Below, one piece after another: positions 1-7,616 of a DNA stretch of 15,168 bases. Location of the stretch: assembly GCA_964486655.1 (NCBI GenBank), contig CAZAON010000213.1, positions 1-15,168 of the forward strand, in the 5' to 3' direction. The position numbers were made by a program, and so were the translations under genes. The notes under the pieces were generated by a model, which was given only the letters and a program-made list of their open reading frames with translations, searched no databases and was not told the DNA's origin. The DNA comes from JADKIH01 sp964486655 (lineage in GTDB: Bacteria; Bacteroidota; Bacteroidia; AKYH767-A; 2013-40CM-41-45). Each line of letters opens with the position of its first letter. Within the stretch, counting starts at the first letter, position 1.

Positions 1-1
1 A

Positions 2-379
2 AAAAAAGACAGAATTTATTGGGACAATAAAACCAATAAAGATAGTCTTAAGGTAGTTGATGAATGTCTGGAAATCCTAAAGGAGATTGACCCAGAGTTA
101 AATCTAGGGTATACTCAAAACTATATCGGATTACTAAATAGAAATCGACCTTTTAATTTTATCTTATTTCTACCTAAACAAAAATTTGTCAGAACTGAGG
201 TAAAAGTAACAGATATTGAAGGTTGGACTAATAAAATTGAGGAAAATGAGTTAGAAATTGTTTCAATTGGAAAAAGATCGGGTCGGATAAAATTCAGGCT
301 TGGGAAAGGTGACCTTGCTAAAAAGCGAGATTTTTTAAAAGAACTTTTTAATGAATCATATAACGAAAGGGCTAATTAA
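2..379 (+). CDS. 3' end of an unidentified gene, possible DUF5655-like C-terminal domain (partial)
   Basis: An open frame runs from the window edge to a TAA at 377-379, giving 125 residues with no start inside the window. The visible part has an acidic/Lys-rich helix, then the segment YIGLLNRNRPFNFILFLP, then KKFVR-like and EGWTNKI-like stretches and a Lys-rich C-terminal helix ending in NESYNERAN. From memory this order (YIGL, an aromatic-rich strand, W in the middle, a helix at the end) resembles the DUF5655 domain found at the C-terminus of predicted nucleases and DNA-linked proteins; I could not test that. Base composition is AT-rich like most of the cluster. It is separated from the next start by about 87 bp, so it need not belong to the restriction operon. 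Coding status is fairly sure; the family is tentative. Confidence 0.6.
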   Translation, partial: KKDRIYWDNKTNKDSLKVVDECLEILKEIDPELNLGYTQNYIGLLNRNRPFNFILFLPKQKFVRTEVKVTDIEGWTNKIEENELEIVSIGKRSGRIKFRLGKGDLAKKRDFLKELFNESYNERAN

Positions 380-466
380 GAAATTATTTTATTTGTATGG
401 GACTTTAACTAAATCACAATATTATTTTTAATTCAACAAAATTTAATTAAGTATTAAAACTTAAAT

Positions 467-672
467 ATGGCTGAATGTATTGAATGCGGTAAGTTTACAA
501 AATTTAATGGTGGACTTTGTGTCGATTTTTACGACAAGAAGAAGTCTCAAATCTTAAAACCTGTTCCCCTGATTTTCTTAAATTTTCCTATTTTCAATCA
601 AAATTTAACGGAATCAGGATTTTTACTTCTGGAAAAAGAGTAATTTCCGAAGCTGAATTTCATCTATTATAG
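467..672 (+). pseudogene. Remnant of a small zinc-ribbon protein, apparently frameshifted
   Basis: ATG at 467 opens a 58-codon frame ending at 641-643. It begins MAECIECGKFTKFNGGLCVD, a CxxC plus later Cys pattern like the zinc-ribbon head of several Bacteroidota nuclease-like proteins. The expected fourth ligand (CxxCY) is replaced by Phe (CVDFY). After about residue 32 the frame loses protein-like character. The -1 frame from about 568 to the TAG at 670-672 reads PDFLKFSYFQ... then FNGIRIFTSGKRVISEAEF, which looks much more like a protein. A single-base loss in the C-run near 566-569 would join the two. The joined product would be about 68 residues and end 10 bp before hsdR. What I see is two frames; that they were one gene is inference. 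A simple truncated fragment, or a real 58-residue protein, remains possible. Confidence 0.4.
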
Positions 673-682
673 CATCTTTTCA

Positions 683-3142
683 ATGATCGATAAGAAGTCG
701 TTATCCGAACGCGATATATGCACCAAGTTCATCACCCCGGCGCTCGAAAAGGCCGGCTGGGATAAGCTGGTTCAGATATTGGAGGAGGTTTCCTTTACCG
801 ATGGGAAGATTTATGTCCGTGGTAAGCTCACTGCCAGGGGCCAGGCGAAACGAGCTGATTACATTTTGTATTACAAAGCTAATATCCCAATTGCAATTAT
901 CGAGGCAAAGGACAATAACCATACAGTTGGGGCAGGAATGCAGCAAGCCCTGGACTACGCTAAGGCTTTGGATCTCCCATGTGTATTCTCAAGCAACGGA
1001 GACGGATTTGTTTTCCATGACAGAACTGTTTCTGATGGCGATATTGAAACAGAATTATCTATCGATAATTTCCCGACTCCTGAACAACTATGGAATAAGT
1101 ACAAAAAATTTAAAGGAATCGAATCTCCAGAAGAAGAAAGAATTGCCGGACAGGATTATTACTTTGACGGAACCGGTCGCAAACCCAGGTACTACCAGCA
1201 GATTGCAATTAACCGGACCGTAGAAGCCATTGCTAAAGGACAGAACAGAATCCTCCTGGTTATGGCCACCGGGACCGGAAAAACATATACTGCATTCCAG
1301 ATTGTTCATCGGTTATGGAAAGCCGGAGTCAAGAAACGAATATTGTTTTTGACAGACCGTAATAATCTTATCGATCAGACCCGAAGAGGGGATTTCAAAT
1401 ACTTCAAGGACAAAATGACCATCATCAAAAAGAAGGTCGTTGATGTTGGAGGAAAAGAGAAACTAATCTCAACTAAGAAGAGAGGTATTGATAGCAGCGA
1501 TAAGGCTTATGAAATATTTCTCGGAATTTACCAGGGATTAACAAATAGCGATGAAAGCATTGAAGATGCATATAAGGATTTCAGCCCTGACTTCTTTGAC
1601 CTGATAATCGTGGATGAGTGTCATCGTGGTAGCGCAAGGGAAGATAGTGCATGGAGAAAGATTCTTGAATATTTTAACAAAGCAACACAAATTGGTCTGA
1701 CAGCTACCCCAAAAGAAGATGAGGTGACCAGCAATTCAGAATATTTTGGTGATCCGATTTATACATATTCCCTGAAGAAAGGGATAGACGATGGTTTCCT
1801 GGCTCCTTATAGGGTTGTACGGGTAGGGTTAAATATTGACTTGGAAGGATGGAGACCACCAAAAGGTTTTATGGACAAGGACGGAAAAATTGTCGATGAC
1901 AGGATTTATAATCGAACAGATTTCGATAAGAATATCGTAGTTGACGAGCGCAGGAAGATTGTTGCACAAAAGATTACGGAACTACTTAAAGGCACAGACC
2001 GTTTTTCGAAGACAATCGTATTTTGTTGTGATATCGAACACGCTGAAGGGATGCGAAGATTTATTGCAAATGAAAACAGTGATCTTGTAGCTGAAAATGA
2101 TAAATATGTAATGCAGATAACTGGCGATAACGATATCGGAAAAAAGGAACTCGACAACTTTATAAATCCCGAAGAAAAATATCCTGTTATTGCGACCACG
2201 TCTGAGCTAATGACCACTGGTGTTGATGCTCAAACCTGCAAACTGATTGTGCTTGATTCTAATATAACAAGCATGACGAAATTCAAACAGATCATCGGCA
2301 GAGGAACTCGCATCAATGAAGAGTTTGGAAAACTTTATTTTACAATATTGGATTTCCGAAACGCAACAGACCTTTTTGCCGACAAAGATTATGATGGTGA
2401 TCCAATTCGGGTTAAGCCCGTTTCTCAGGACGTTGACTTAACAGATGTAGTTGACGAAGAGGAACAGAATACAGAGCAAGTCACTGATGACGTATCTGGG
2501 AAGGAAGTTGAATTTGAGAAGCCAACCATTCGATATCCTAAACCGAAAGTTGAAGGATCATGGGAAGAAAAGGAACCAAGAAAGAAAGTATTTGTAAATG
2601 GAATCGATGTGTCCGTCCTTGTTTCCCGTGAATTATTTTTTGATCAGAACGGCAGACCCATTACTTCAAGTTTAAAGGACCATACTAGGGAAATAATAAA
2701 GGGGAAATATGCATCACTTGATGACTTCTTAAATAAATGGAATGAAACTGAAAGGAAGGAAGCAATCATACAGGAATTACAACAACAAGGAGTATTGACA
2801 GAGGCATTAATGGAAGCCGTTGAAAACAAGTTAGACCTGTTTGATCTAATTTGTCATGTTGCATATGATCAACCACCTCTTACACGGAAAGAAAGAGCCA
2901 ATAATGTCCGTAAGCGGAATTACTTTACCAAATTTGGAGACCAAAGCCGAAAAGTACTCGAAGCGTTACTTGATAAGTATGCTGACGAAGGGATTGAAAA
3001 CATAGAGAGTTTGGAAGTTTTAAAAGTTAAACCACTAACTGAATTTGGATCACCTACAGAAATTGTAAAAGAGTTTGGGAGCAAAGAGGAGTATATGAAA
3101 GCTATTAGAGAATTGGAAATTGAACTATATAAAACAGCATAA
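683..3142 (+). CDS. hsdR: Type I restriction enzyme, R (motor/nuclease) subunit
   Basis: This is the restriction subunit of the HsdR2M2S complex. It uses ATP to translocate unmodified DNA and then cuts it. The product has 819 residues, close to type IB HsdR such as EcoEI. An N-terminal PD-(D/E)xK nuclease domain shows D59, the EAK motif at 74-76 and a following Gln-rich helix near 87. The SF2 helicase core has Walker A ATGTGKT at 195-201, DECH at 311-314, GLTATP at 338-343, and motif VI QIIGRGTR at 536-543. The region after about 600 is the C-terminal domain that docks on HsdM/S. ATG 683 is chosen because it begins the conserved MIDKKSLSERDI-type leader; no clear Shine-Dalgarno is present, which is normal in Bacteroidota. 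hsdM starts 4 bp after the stop. The first few hundred bases are markedly GC-richer than hsdM. All key motifs are intact. Confidence 0.96.
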   Translation: MIDKKSLSERDICTKFITPALEKAGWDKLVQILEEVSFTDGKIYVRGKLTARGQAKRADYILYYKANIPIAIIEAKDNNHTVGAGMQQALDYAKALDLPCVFSSNGDGFVFHDRTVSDGDIETELSIDNFPTPEQLWNKYKKFKGIESPEEERIAGQDYYFDGTGRKPRYYQQIAINRTVEAIAKGQNRILLVMATGTGKTYTAFQIVHRLWKAGVKKRILFLTDRNNLIDQTRRGDFKYFKDKMTIIKKKVVDVGGKEKLISTKKRGIDSSDKAYEIFLGIYQGLTNSDESIEDAYKDFSPDFFDLIIVDECHRGSAREDSAWRKILEYFNKATQIGLTATPKEDEVTSNSEYFGDPIYTYSLKKGIDDGFLAPYRVVRVGLNIDLEGWRPPKGFMDKDGKIVDDRIYNRTDFDKNIVVDERRKIVAQKITELLKGTDRFSKTIVFCCDIEHAEGMRRFIANENSDLVAENDKYVMQITGDNDIGKKELDNFINPEEKYPVIATTSELMTTGVDAQTCKLIVLDSNITSMTKFKQIIGRGTRINEEFGKLYFTILDFRNATDLFADKDYDGDPIRVKPVSQDVDLTDVVDEEEQNTEQVTDDVSGKEVEFEKPTIRYPKPKVEGSWEEKEPRKKVFVNGIDVSVLVSRELFFDQNGRPITSSLKDHTREIIKGKYASLDDFLNKWNETERKEAIIQELQQQGVLTEALMEAVENKLDLFDLICHVAYDQPPLTRKERANNVRKRNYFTKFGDQSRKVLEALLDKYADEGIENIESLEVLKVKPLTEFGSPTEIVKEFGSKEEYMKAIRELEIELYKTA

Positions 3143-3146
3143 ATAA

Positions 3147-4583
3147 ATGAGGAATATTTCAGGAACAATACAGGCAATTAGGACAATTATGTGGCAAGAC
3201 ACTGGATTGAATGGAGATGCCCAACGGATTGAACAATTAGGATGGATGCTGTTCTTAAAAATATTTTCAGACAAAGACTTGGAAATGGAAATGATGGATT
3301 CAAAATATAAGTCACCAATTCCAGCAGAATTTCATTGGATTAAAGAAAAAGGAAATTGGGCAGGAGACGATGAAGGAATGACAGGTGATAAACTATTAGA
3401 ATTTGTGGACAGAAAATTATTTCCTGCTTTGCGAAACTTAAATGTAAGTACTGGTAACCGCAGAGCTTTGATAGTTCGTGAAGTATTTGATGGCAACAAC
3501 AATTACATGAAAAGCGGTATCAATATTCGCAAAGTTTTAAACAAATTAAATGAAATTGATTTCAATGTTGCAAAAGATCGTCATGCTTTTGGTGATTTAT
3601 ACGAGAGCATTTTAAAGGAATTACAAAGTGCAGGAAAAAGTGGAGAGTTCTATACACCAAGAGCTATAACACAATTTATCACTGACATTATAAGCCCAAA
3701 GGAAGGGGAAAAAATCTTAGACCCAGCTTGTGGTACTGGTGGCTTTCTGACTTGCGCTATAGAGCATTTAAAGAAGAAAGCTAATAGCATTGAGGCAAGA
3801 AAAGCATTGCAAGAGAATGTAGTTGGTTGGGAATACAAACCCCTTCCTTATTTGTTGGCAACAACAAACCTAATTCTACATGATATTGAAGTTCCTAATA
3901 TTCGTTTTGGCGATGCACTTGATCAACCGTTAAGCAACTTTACGGAAAAACATCGTGTAGATATAATTATTGCTAATCCACCTTTTGGAGGCATTGTTGC
4001 AAATAACAACGAAAATAATTTCCCGTTAAATTACAGAACGAAAGAAAGTGCTGACTTGTTTTTAATTTTGATGATTCATTTATTGAAACATGGTGGCAGA
4101 GCAGGTATTGTTTTACCTGATGCAAGTTTGACTGGTGATGGAATTAAACAAAGAATAAGGCAACGCTTATTGGAGGAATGTAATCTTCATACGATAATTC
4201 GATTACCTAATTCAGTTTTTAAACCCTATGCCCAAGTACCAACAAATCTTCTATTTTTTGAAAAAGGTAAACCGACCAAAGAAATTTGGTATTACCAACA
4301 TAAATACCTCGATGGAGTTAAGTCTTATTCCAAAACTAATCCTTTAAAACTAGAAGAGCTTGCACCAATTAAAAAATGGTGGAAAAATAGAGTGCAAAGT
4401 GAAGTGAGTTGGAAAGTCTCAATTCAATCGATTATTGAATCAGGTTATAATTTGGACATTAAAAATCCGAATCAAGAAGAAGAAGAAATTGAACATTCAA
4501 GCAGTGAAGTTGTTCAAATGTTGGAAACCTCATTTTCCTTAAGCCAACAAATACTTAATCAAATTAAGGAAGTTGTTAAATGA
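3147..4583 (+). CDS. hsdM: Type I DNA adenine-N6 methyltransferase, M subunit
   Basis: This subunit transfers a methyl group from S-adenosylmethionine to adenine in the sequence recognised by HsdS. It protects host DNA and is needed for restriction. The product has 478 residues, usual for the family. The N-terminal helical domain (about 1-150, with DAQRIEQLGWMLFLKIFSDK near 24-43) is followed by the conserved GEFYTPR at 166-172. Next come the SAM-binding motif I DPACGTGGF at 192-200 and catalytic motif IV NPPF at 277-280. A C-terminal acidic tail (EEEEIE) ends in a helix. The start at 3147 is 4 bp after hsdR. The last bases overlap hsdS as ATGA, so the two are probably translationally coupled. 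Base composition is distinctly AT-rich, unlike the start of hsdR. The call is firm; the target sequence cannot be read from the protein. Confidence 0.97.
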   Translation: MRNISGTIQAIRTIMWQDTGLNGDAQRIEQLGWMLFLKIFSDKDLEMEMMDSKYKSPIPAEFHWIKEKGNWAGDDEGMTGDKLLEFVDRKLFPALRNLNVSTGNRRALIVREVFDGNNNYMKSGINIRKVLNKLNEIDFNVAKDRHAFGDLYESILKELQSAGKSGEFYTPRAITQFITDIISPKEGEKILDPACGTGGFLTCAIEHLKKKANSIEARKALQENVVGWEYKPLPYLLATTNLILHDIEVPNIRFGDALDQPLSNFTEKHRVDIIIANPPFGGIVANNNENNFPLNYRTKESADLFLILMIHLLKHGGRAGIVLPDASLTGDGIKQRIRQRLLEECNLHTIIRLPNSVFKPYAQVPTNLLFFEKGKPTKEIWYYQHKYLDGVKSYSKTNPLKLEELAPIKKWWKNRVQSEVSWKVSIQSIIESGYNLDIKNPNQEEEEIEHSSSEVVQMLETSFSLSQQILNQIKEVVK

Positions 4584-6292
4584 GCAGAGGAAGAAAAACA
4601 ATAAAATTTGAAGGTACAGATTGGGAAAGTGTTGCCAAACATTCCCTGGGATTTTATTTTGAATATATTTTACGACACCTCGTCTCAAAATCTGAGTTGC
4701 CTTTAACAAATAAAAAATCTACCGACCTTATTAAATTAATTGAAAAGGAAAAAATTGCCTTGTTGAAGAAAAGAAAATTAAGGTTAAATAATTCCAAACC
4801 TAAAAATGAAATCACCGTACTTCGCTTTGAAATTCCTAAAAATTGGGAATGGCATTTACTATCAGATTTTGTTTTCTATCAAGAAGGACCAGGAATACGA
4901 ACTCATCAATATAGGACAAGTGGAATTAAACTTCTGAATGTTCAGAATATCACTCAGGATAAGTTGATGCTTGATTTAACTGAAAGATATATTTCCAAAG
5001 AGGAATACAAAGACAAATACGAGCATTTTACTATTGAAGATGCAGATATTTTATTTGCAAGTTCTGGTGGTTCATGGGGAAAAACATGTTGGTATGAAGA
5101 CCCTAAGTATAAGGTCATTCTCAACACAAGCACTATGCGATTGAGAAGTTTTTCTGAAAAAGGATTGCTAAATAATTTTTTATACATTTTTTTAAAAACA
5201 CCTTTTTTCAGAAATCAGCTAATACCTCAGTTGATGGGTATGCAACCTAACTTTGGCTCTACTCACTTGAATTCGGTATCAATACCAATACCTCCGATAG
5301 AAGAGCAAAGGTTAATATTAGATTATTTGACTGCATTTTGTAATAGTAGTTTACAAAATAGAATATACTTTAATGGTGAAGTGGAATCTGATATTAAGCA
5401 TCTTCAGAAGTTAAAGTTAAATGGGATTAGTCTTTCAAAAGAATTTTCTCATCAGCAATTATTAGTAAAAAAGCTACGTCTATCCTTTTTAAATGAAGCA
5501 ATTCAAGGTAAATTAACAACACAGCATACTAAAGATGGAAATGCCAGCGATCTTTTGAAGAAGATAAGATTGGAAAAGGAAAAACTTACATTAGAAAAAA
5601 AACTCAAAAAGGAAAAACCTCCTCCTGCTATTGATCAAGATGAAATCCCATTTGACATTCCAGAAAATTGGATTTGGTGCAGGCTGGGTGAACTATGTTT
5701 AAAAATTGGTTCTGGTAGTACCCCAAAAGGAAGTAATTACTCAAAAAATGGAATTCCTTTTTTTCGCTCTCAGAATATTTACAATTACGGATTAGTGTAT
5801 GACGATATTAATTTCATTTCAGATGATGTACATAAGCAAATGAAAGGAACAGTTGTAAATGCTAATGATATTCTATTAAACATTACTGGCGGTTCAATGG
5901 GAAGATGTGCGATGGTTCCTAATGATTTTAAAGAAGGTAATGTTAGTCAGCATGTTTGTATAATAAGACCCCTTTTTATCAATAATAAATATTTACACAA
6001 TATTGTTTTATCCCCATACTTTCAAAAATTAATTTTTAGTTCAACAACAGGAGATGGAAGAGAGGGTTTGCCAAAATATAATCTTGAACAATTTTTAATT
6101 CCACTTCCACCGATTTATGAACAGGATCGAATTGTAAGTGAAATTGAAAACATAATAAATCTTTGTGATGAGCTAACAAAAACAATTCATAAAAATCAAA
6201 ACTATATCGAAGTACTTTTGCAAGTAGCATTAAAAGATGCATTGAAATCAAAACAAATTGAGTTGGAGAAAATCTATACTTATGAAAATTGA
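4580..6292 (+). CDS. hsdS: Type I restriction-modification specificity subunit with two target-recognition domains
   Basis: HsdS binds a bipartite DNA target and directs HsdM and HsdR to it. The 570 residues form two half-repeats. Each has a charged helix (IKLIEKEKIALLKK near 51-64; LLKKIRLEKEKL near 325-336), an entry motif (FEIPKNWEW 83-91; FDIPENWIW 358-366), a target-recognition domain, and an exit motif (IPIPPIEEQR 235-244; IPLPPIYEQDR 507-517). The central conserved helix contains LNEAIQGKL at 304-312. The two recognition domains differ strongly, so each should read a different half-site. ATG 4580 overlaps the hsdM stop by 4 bp. The first ~45 residues align only loosely with the central repeat helix (around 295-325), suggesting a diverged third copy of the dimer helix. 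The 3' end overlaps the SIR2 gene by 11 bp. The gene looks complete. Confidence 0.95.
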   Translation: MSRGRKTIKFEGTDWESVAKHSLGFYFEYILRHLVSKSELPLTNKKSTDLIKLIEKEKIALLKKRKLRLNNSKPKNEITVLRFEIPKNWEWHLLSDFVFYQEGPGIRTHQYRTSGIKLLNVQNITQDKLMLDLTERYISKEEYKDKYEHFTIEDADILFASSGGSWGKTCWYEDPKYKVILNTSTMRLRSFSEKGLLNNFLYIFLKTPFFRNQLIPQLMGMQPNFGSTHLNSVSIPIPPIEEQRLILDYLTAFCNSSLQNRIYFNGEVESDIKHLQKLKLNGISLSKEFSHQQLLVKKLRLSFLNEAIQGKLTTQHTKDGNASDLLKKIRLEKEKLTLEKKLKKEKPPPAIDQDEIPFDIPENWIWCRLGELCLKIGSGSTPKGSNYSKNGIPFFRSQNIYNYGLVYDDINFISDDVHKQMKGTVVNANDILLNITGGSMGRCAMVPNDFKEGNVSQHVCIIRPLFINNKYLHNIVLSPYFQKLIFSSTTGDGREGLPKYNLEQFLIPLPPIYEQDRIVSEIENIINLCDELTKTIHKNQNYIEVLLQVALKDALKSKQIELEKIYTYEN

Positions 6293-7616
6293 TACGTTAA
6301 AAAATAACCTTTTCATTGAAGGTGTTGATGAGCTTCCAAATTGGGAAAAAGACAGTAAAGGCATTCAAAAAATTAAAATCCTCTTAAAAAGTTATTTGGA
6401 GCTTGACAATGTGAGTTTTCTTTTTGGAGCCGGGTCTTCAATGAATATTGGTTCTGTATCTATTGCGAACATTCCTAAAATAATTGAGGACAGAATTAAA
6501 GCAACAAGTGTTCTTGTTGGCACCATGTCGACTCCTGATGTCTTATATAAAGAGTTTATATCTACAATTAAACAATTGCAAAAAAGTGATCCTGAAAAAA
6601 GAATTGGTAGTGGAGATATTGAATATTCCCTTGAAAAATTATTAAACTATTTGGTAGCACAAGAATATATTTTTGAGCTCAATCCATCTGCCGTAAACCT
6701 TAAACATCTTTCGGATTTAATCCGAACAATTAAGCAAGGCTTATTTGAATTGTGTGATATTGAAAAACTGCCAAACGCAACTTGGCTGACGAGCGAAGAA
6801 AAAACAAATCTTGCAACGAATAAATCATTATATCATGAGAAGTTTACCAAGAAGATTTTGCAGAGACCATTGAATTTAAAAAGAGCAAATATATTTACAA
6901 CAAATTATGATTTAGCATTTGAATACGCTTTTGACAAATTGGGAGTAAATTTCATAAGTGGATTTTCAGGATTTCAAAAAAGAACCTTTAAACCAGAAAC
7001 ATTTGAATATGATTTATTTTTCCCTGGTTCAACTACTCAAGGAAAGGTCCAAAGAATTGAAAAGGTTTTACGTTATTACAAAATTCATGGCTCATTGACT
7101 TGGTTAAAGGAAACTCCATCAGAAAATAATGTTTATGGTATTTCAGAAGTTCCAATTGAAGTCATTCGAGGAATGAAGGATTTTGAAAACATAATGATTT
7201 ATCCGACTACTGCAAAAAAATCTTTCGCTTTAGATTTCCCATATTCGGAATTGTTTAGACAGTTTGCTTCAACTATTTCACAATCACAATCAGTTCTGAT
7301 TACATACGGTTACTCATTTAGTGATGAGCACATCAACGATATTATATATCAGGCATTGACAATTCCATCGTTCACTTTAATTATTATTGATTTTAATGGT
7401 TCTAAAACGAGTGATGAAATAAAGAAACTAAGAGATTTGAAAGACCCAAGAGTAATTATTTTGGAAGGTGAACAACTTGGAAGTTTTTCATTCTTCGTTG
7501 AACAACTTTTACCTGACTTGATTGAAATGAATACTTATGAGAAAATAGCTGATACTTTGCGAAAACTATTTGATGATGGCTCTACAAAAACACCTCCAAC
7601 AACTCCGGTCTTATGA
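6282..7616 (+). CDS. SIR2-domain protein, likely NAD+-consuming effector of a Sir2-HerA defence system
   Basis: The product has 444 residues from ATG 6282. A TTG at 6258 would add 8 residues, but the ATG is preferred because it overlaps the hsdS stop by 11 bp and gives a normal N-terminus. SIR2-fold marks are the nucleotide-binding GAGSS (49-53), TTNYD (206-210; the equivalent of the QN-D motif, with N208 and D210), and KIHGS (267-271, H269 the likely catalytic His). A late strand VLITYGYSFSDEH (338-350) is typical of SIR2_2-type proteins. Only one Cys (C158) is visible, so the four-Cys zinc ribbon of protein deacetylases is absent. This fits bacterial SIR2 effectors that degrade NAD+ on phage infection. 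The herA start overlaps the stop as ATGA, the arrangement expected for Sir2-HerA (also called Nezha) pairs. NADase activity is inferred from the family. Confidence 0.88.
   Translation: MKIDTLKNNLFIEGVDELPNWEKDSKGIQKIKILLKSYLELDNVSFLFGAGSSMNIGSVSIANIPKIIEDRIKATSVLVGTMSTPDVLYKEFISTIKQLQKSDPEKRIGSGDIEYSLEKLLNYLVAQEYIFELNPSAVNLKHLSDLIRTIKQGLFELCDIEKLPNATWLTSEEKTNLATNKSLYHEKFTKKILQRPLNLKRANIFTTNYDLAFEYAFDKLGVNFISGFSGFQKRTFKPETFEYDLFFPGSTTQGKVQRIEKVLRYYKIHGSLTWLKETPSENNVYGISEVPIEVIRGMKDFENIMIYPTTAKKSFALDFPYSELFRQFASTISQSQSVLITYGYSFSDEHINDIIYQALTIPSFTLIIIDFNGSKTSDEIKKLRDLKDPRVIILEGEQLGSFSFFVEQLLPDLIEMNTYEKIADTLRKLFDDGSTKTPPTTPVL

Noticed and set aside
701..3177. Several antisense and shifted frames over hsdR
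   Set aside because: They lie wholly within hsdR, whose motifs are intact, and show no protein-like features of their own.
6258..6281. TTG 6258 as the start of the SIR2 gene
   Set aside because: The ATG at 6282 is a better start and gives the short overlap typical of this cluster.
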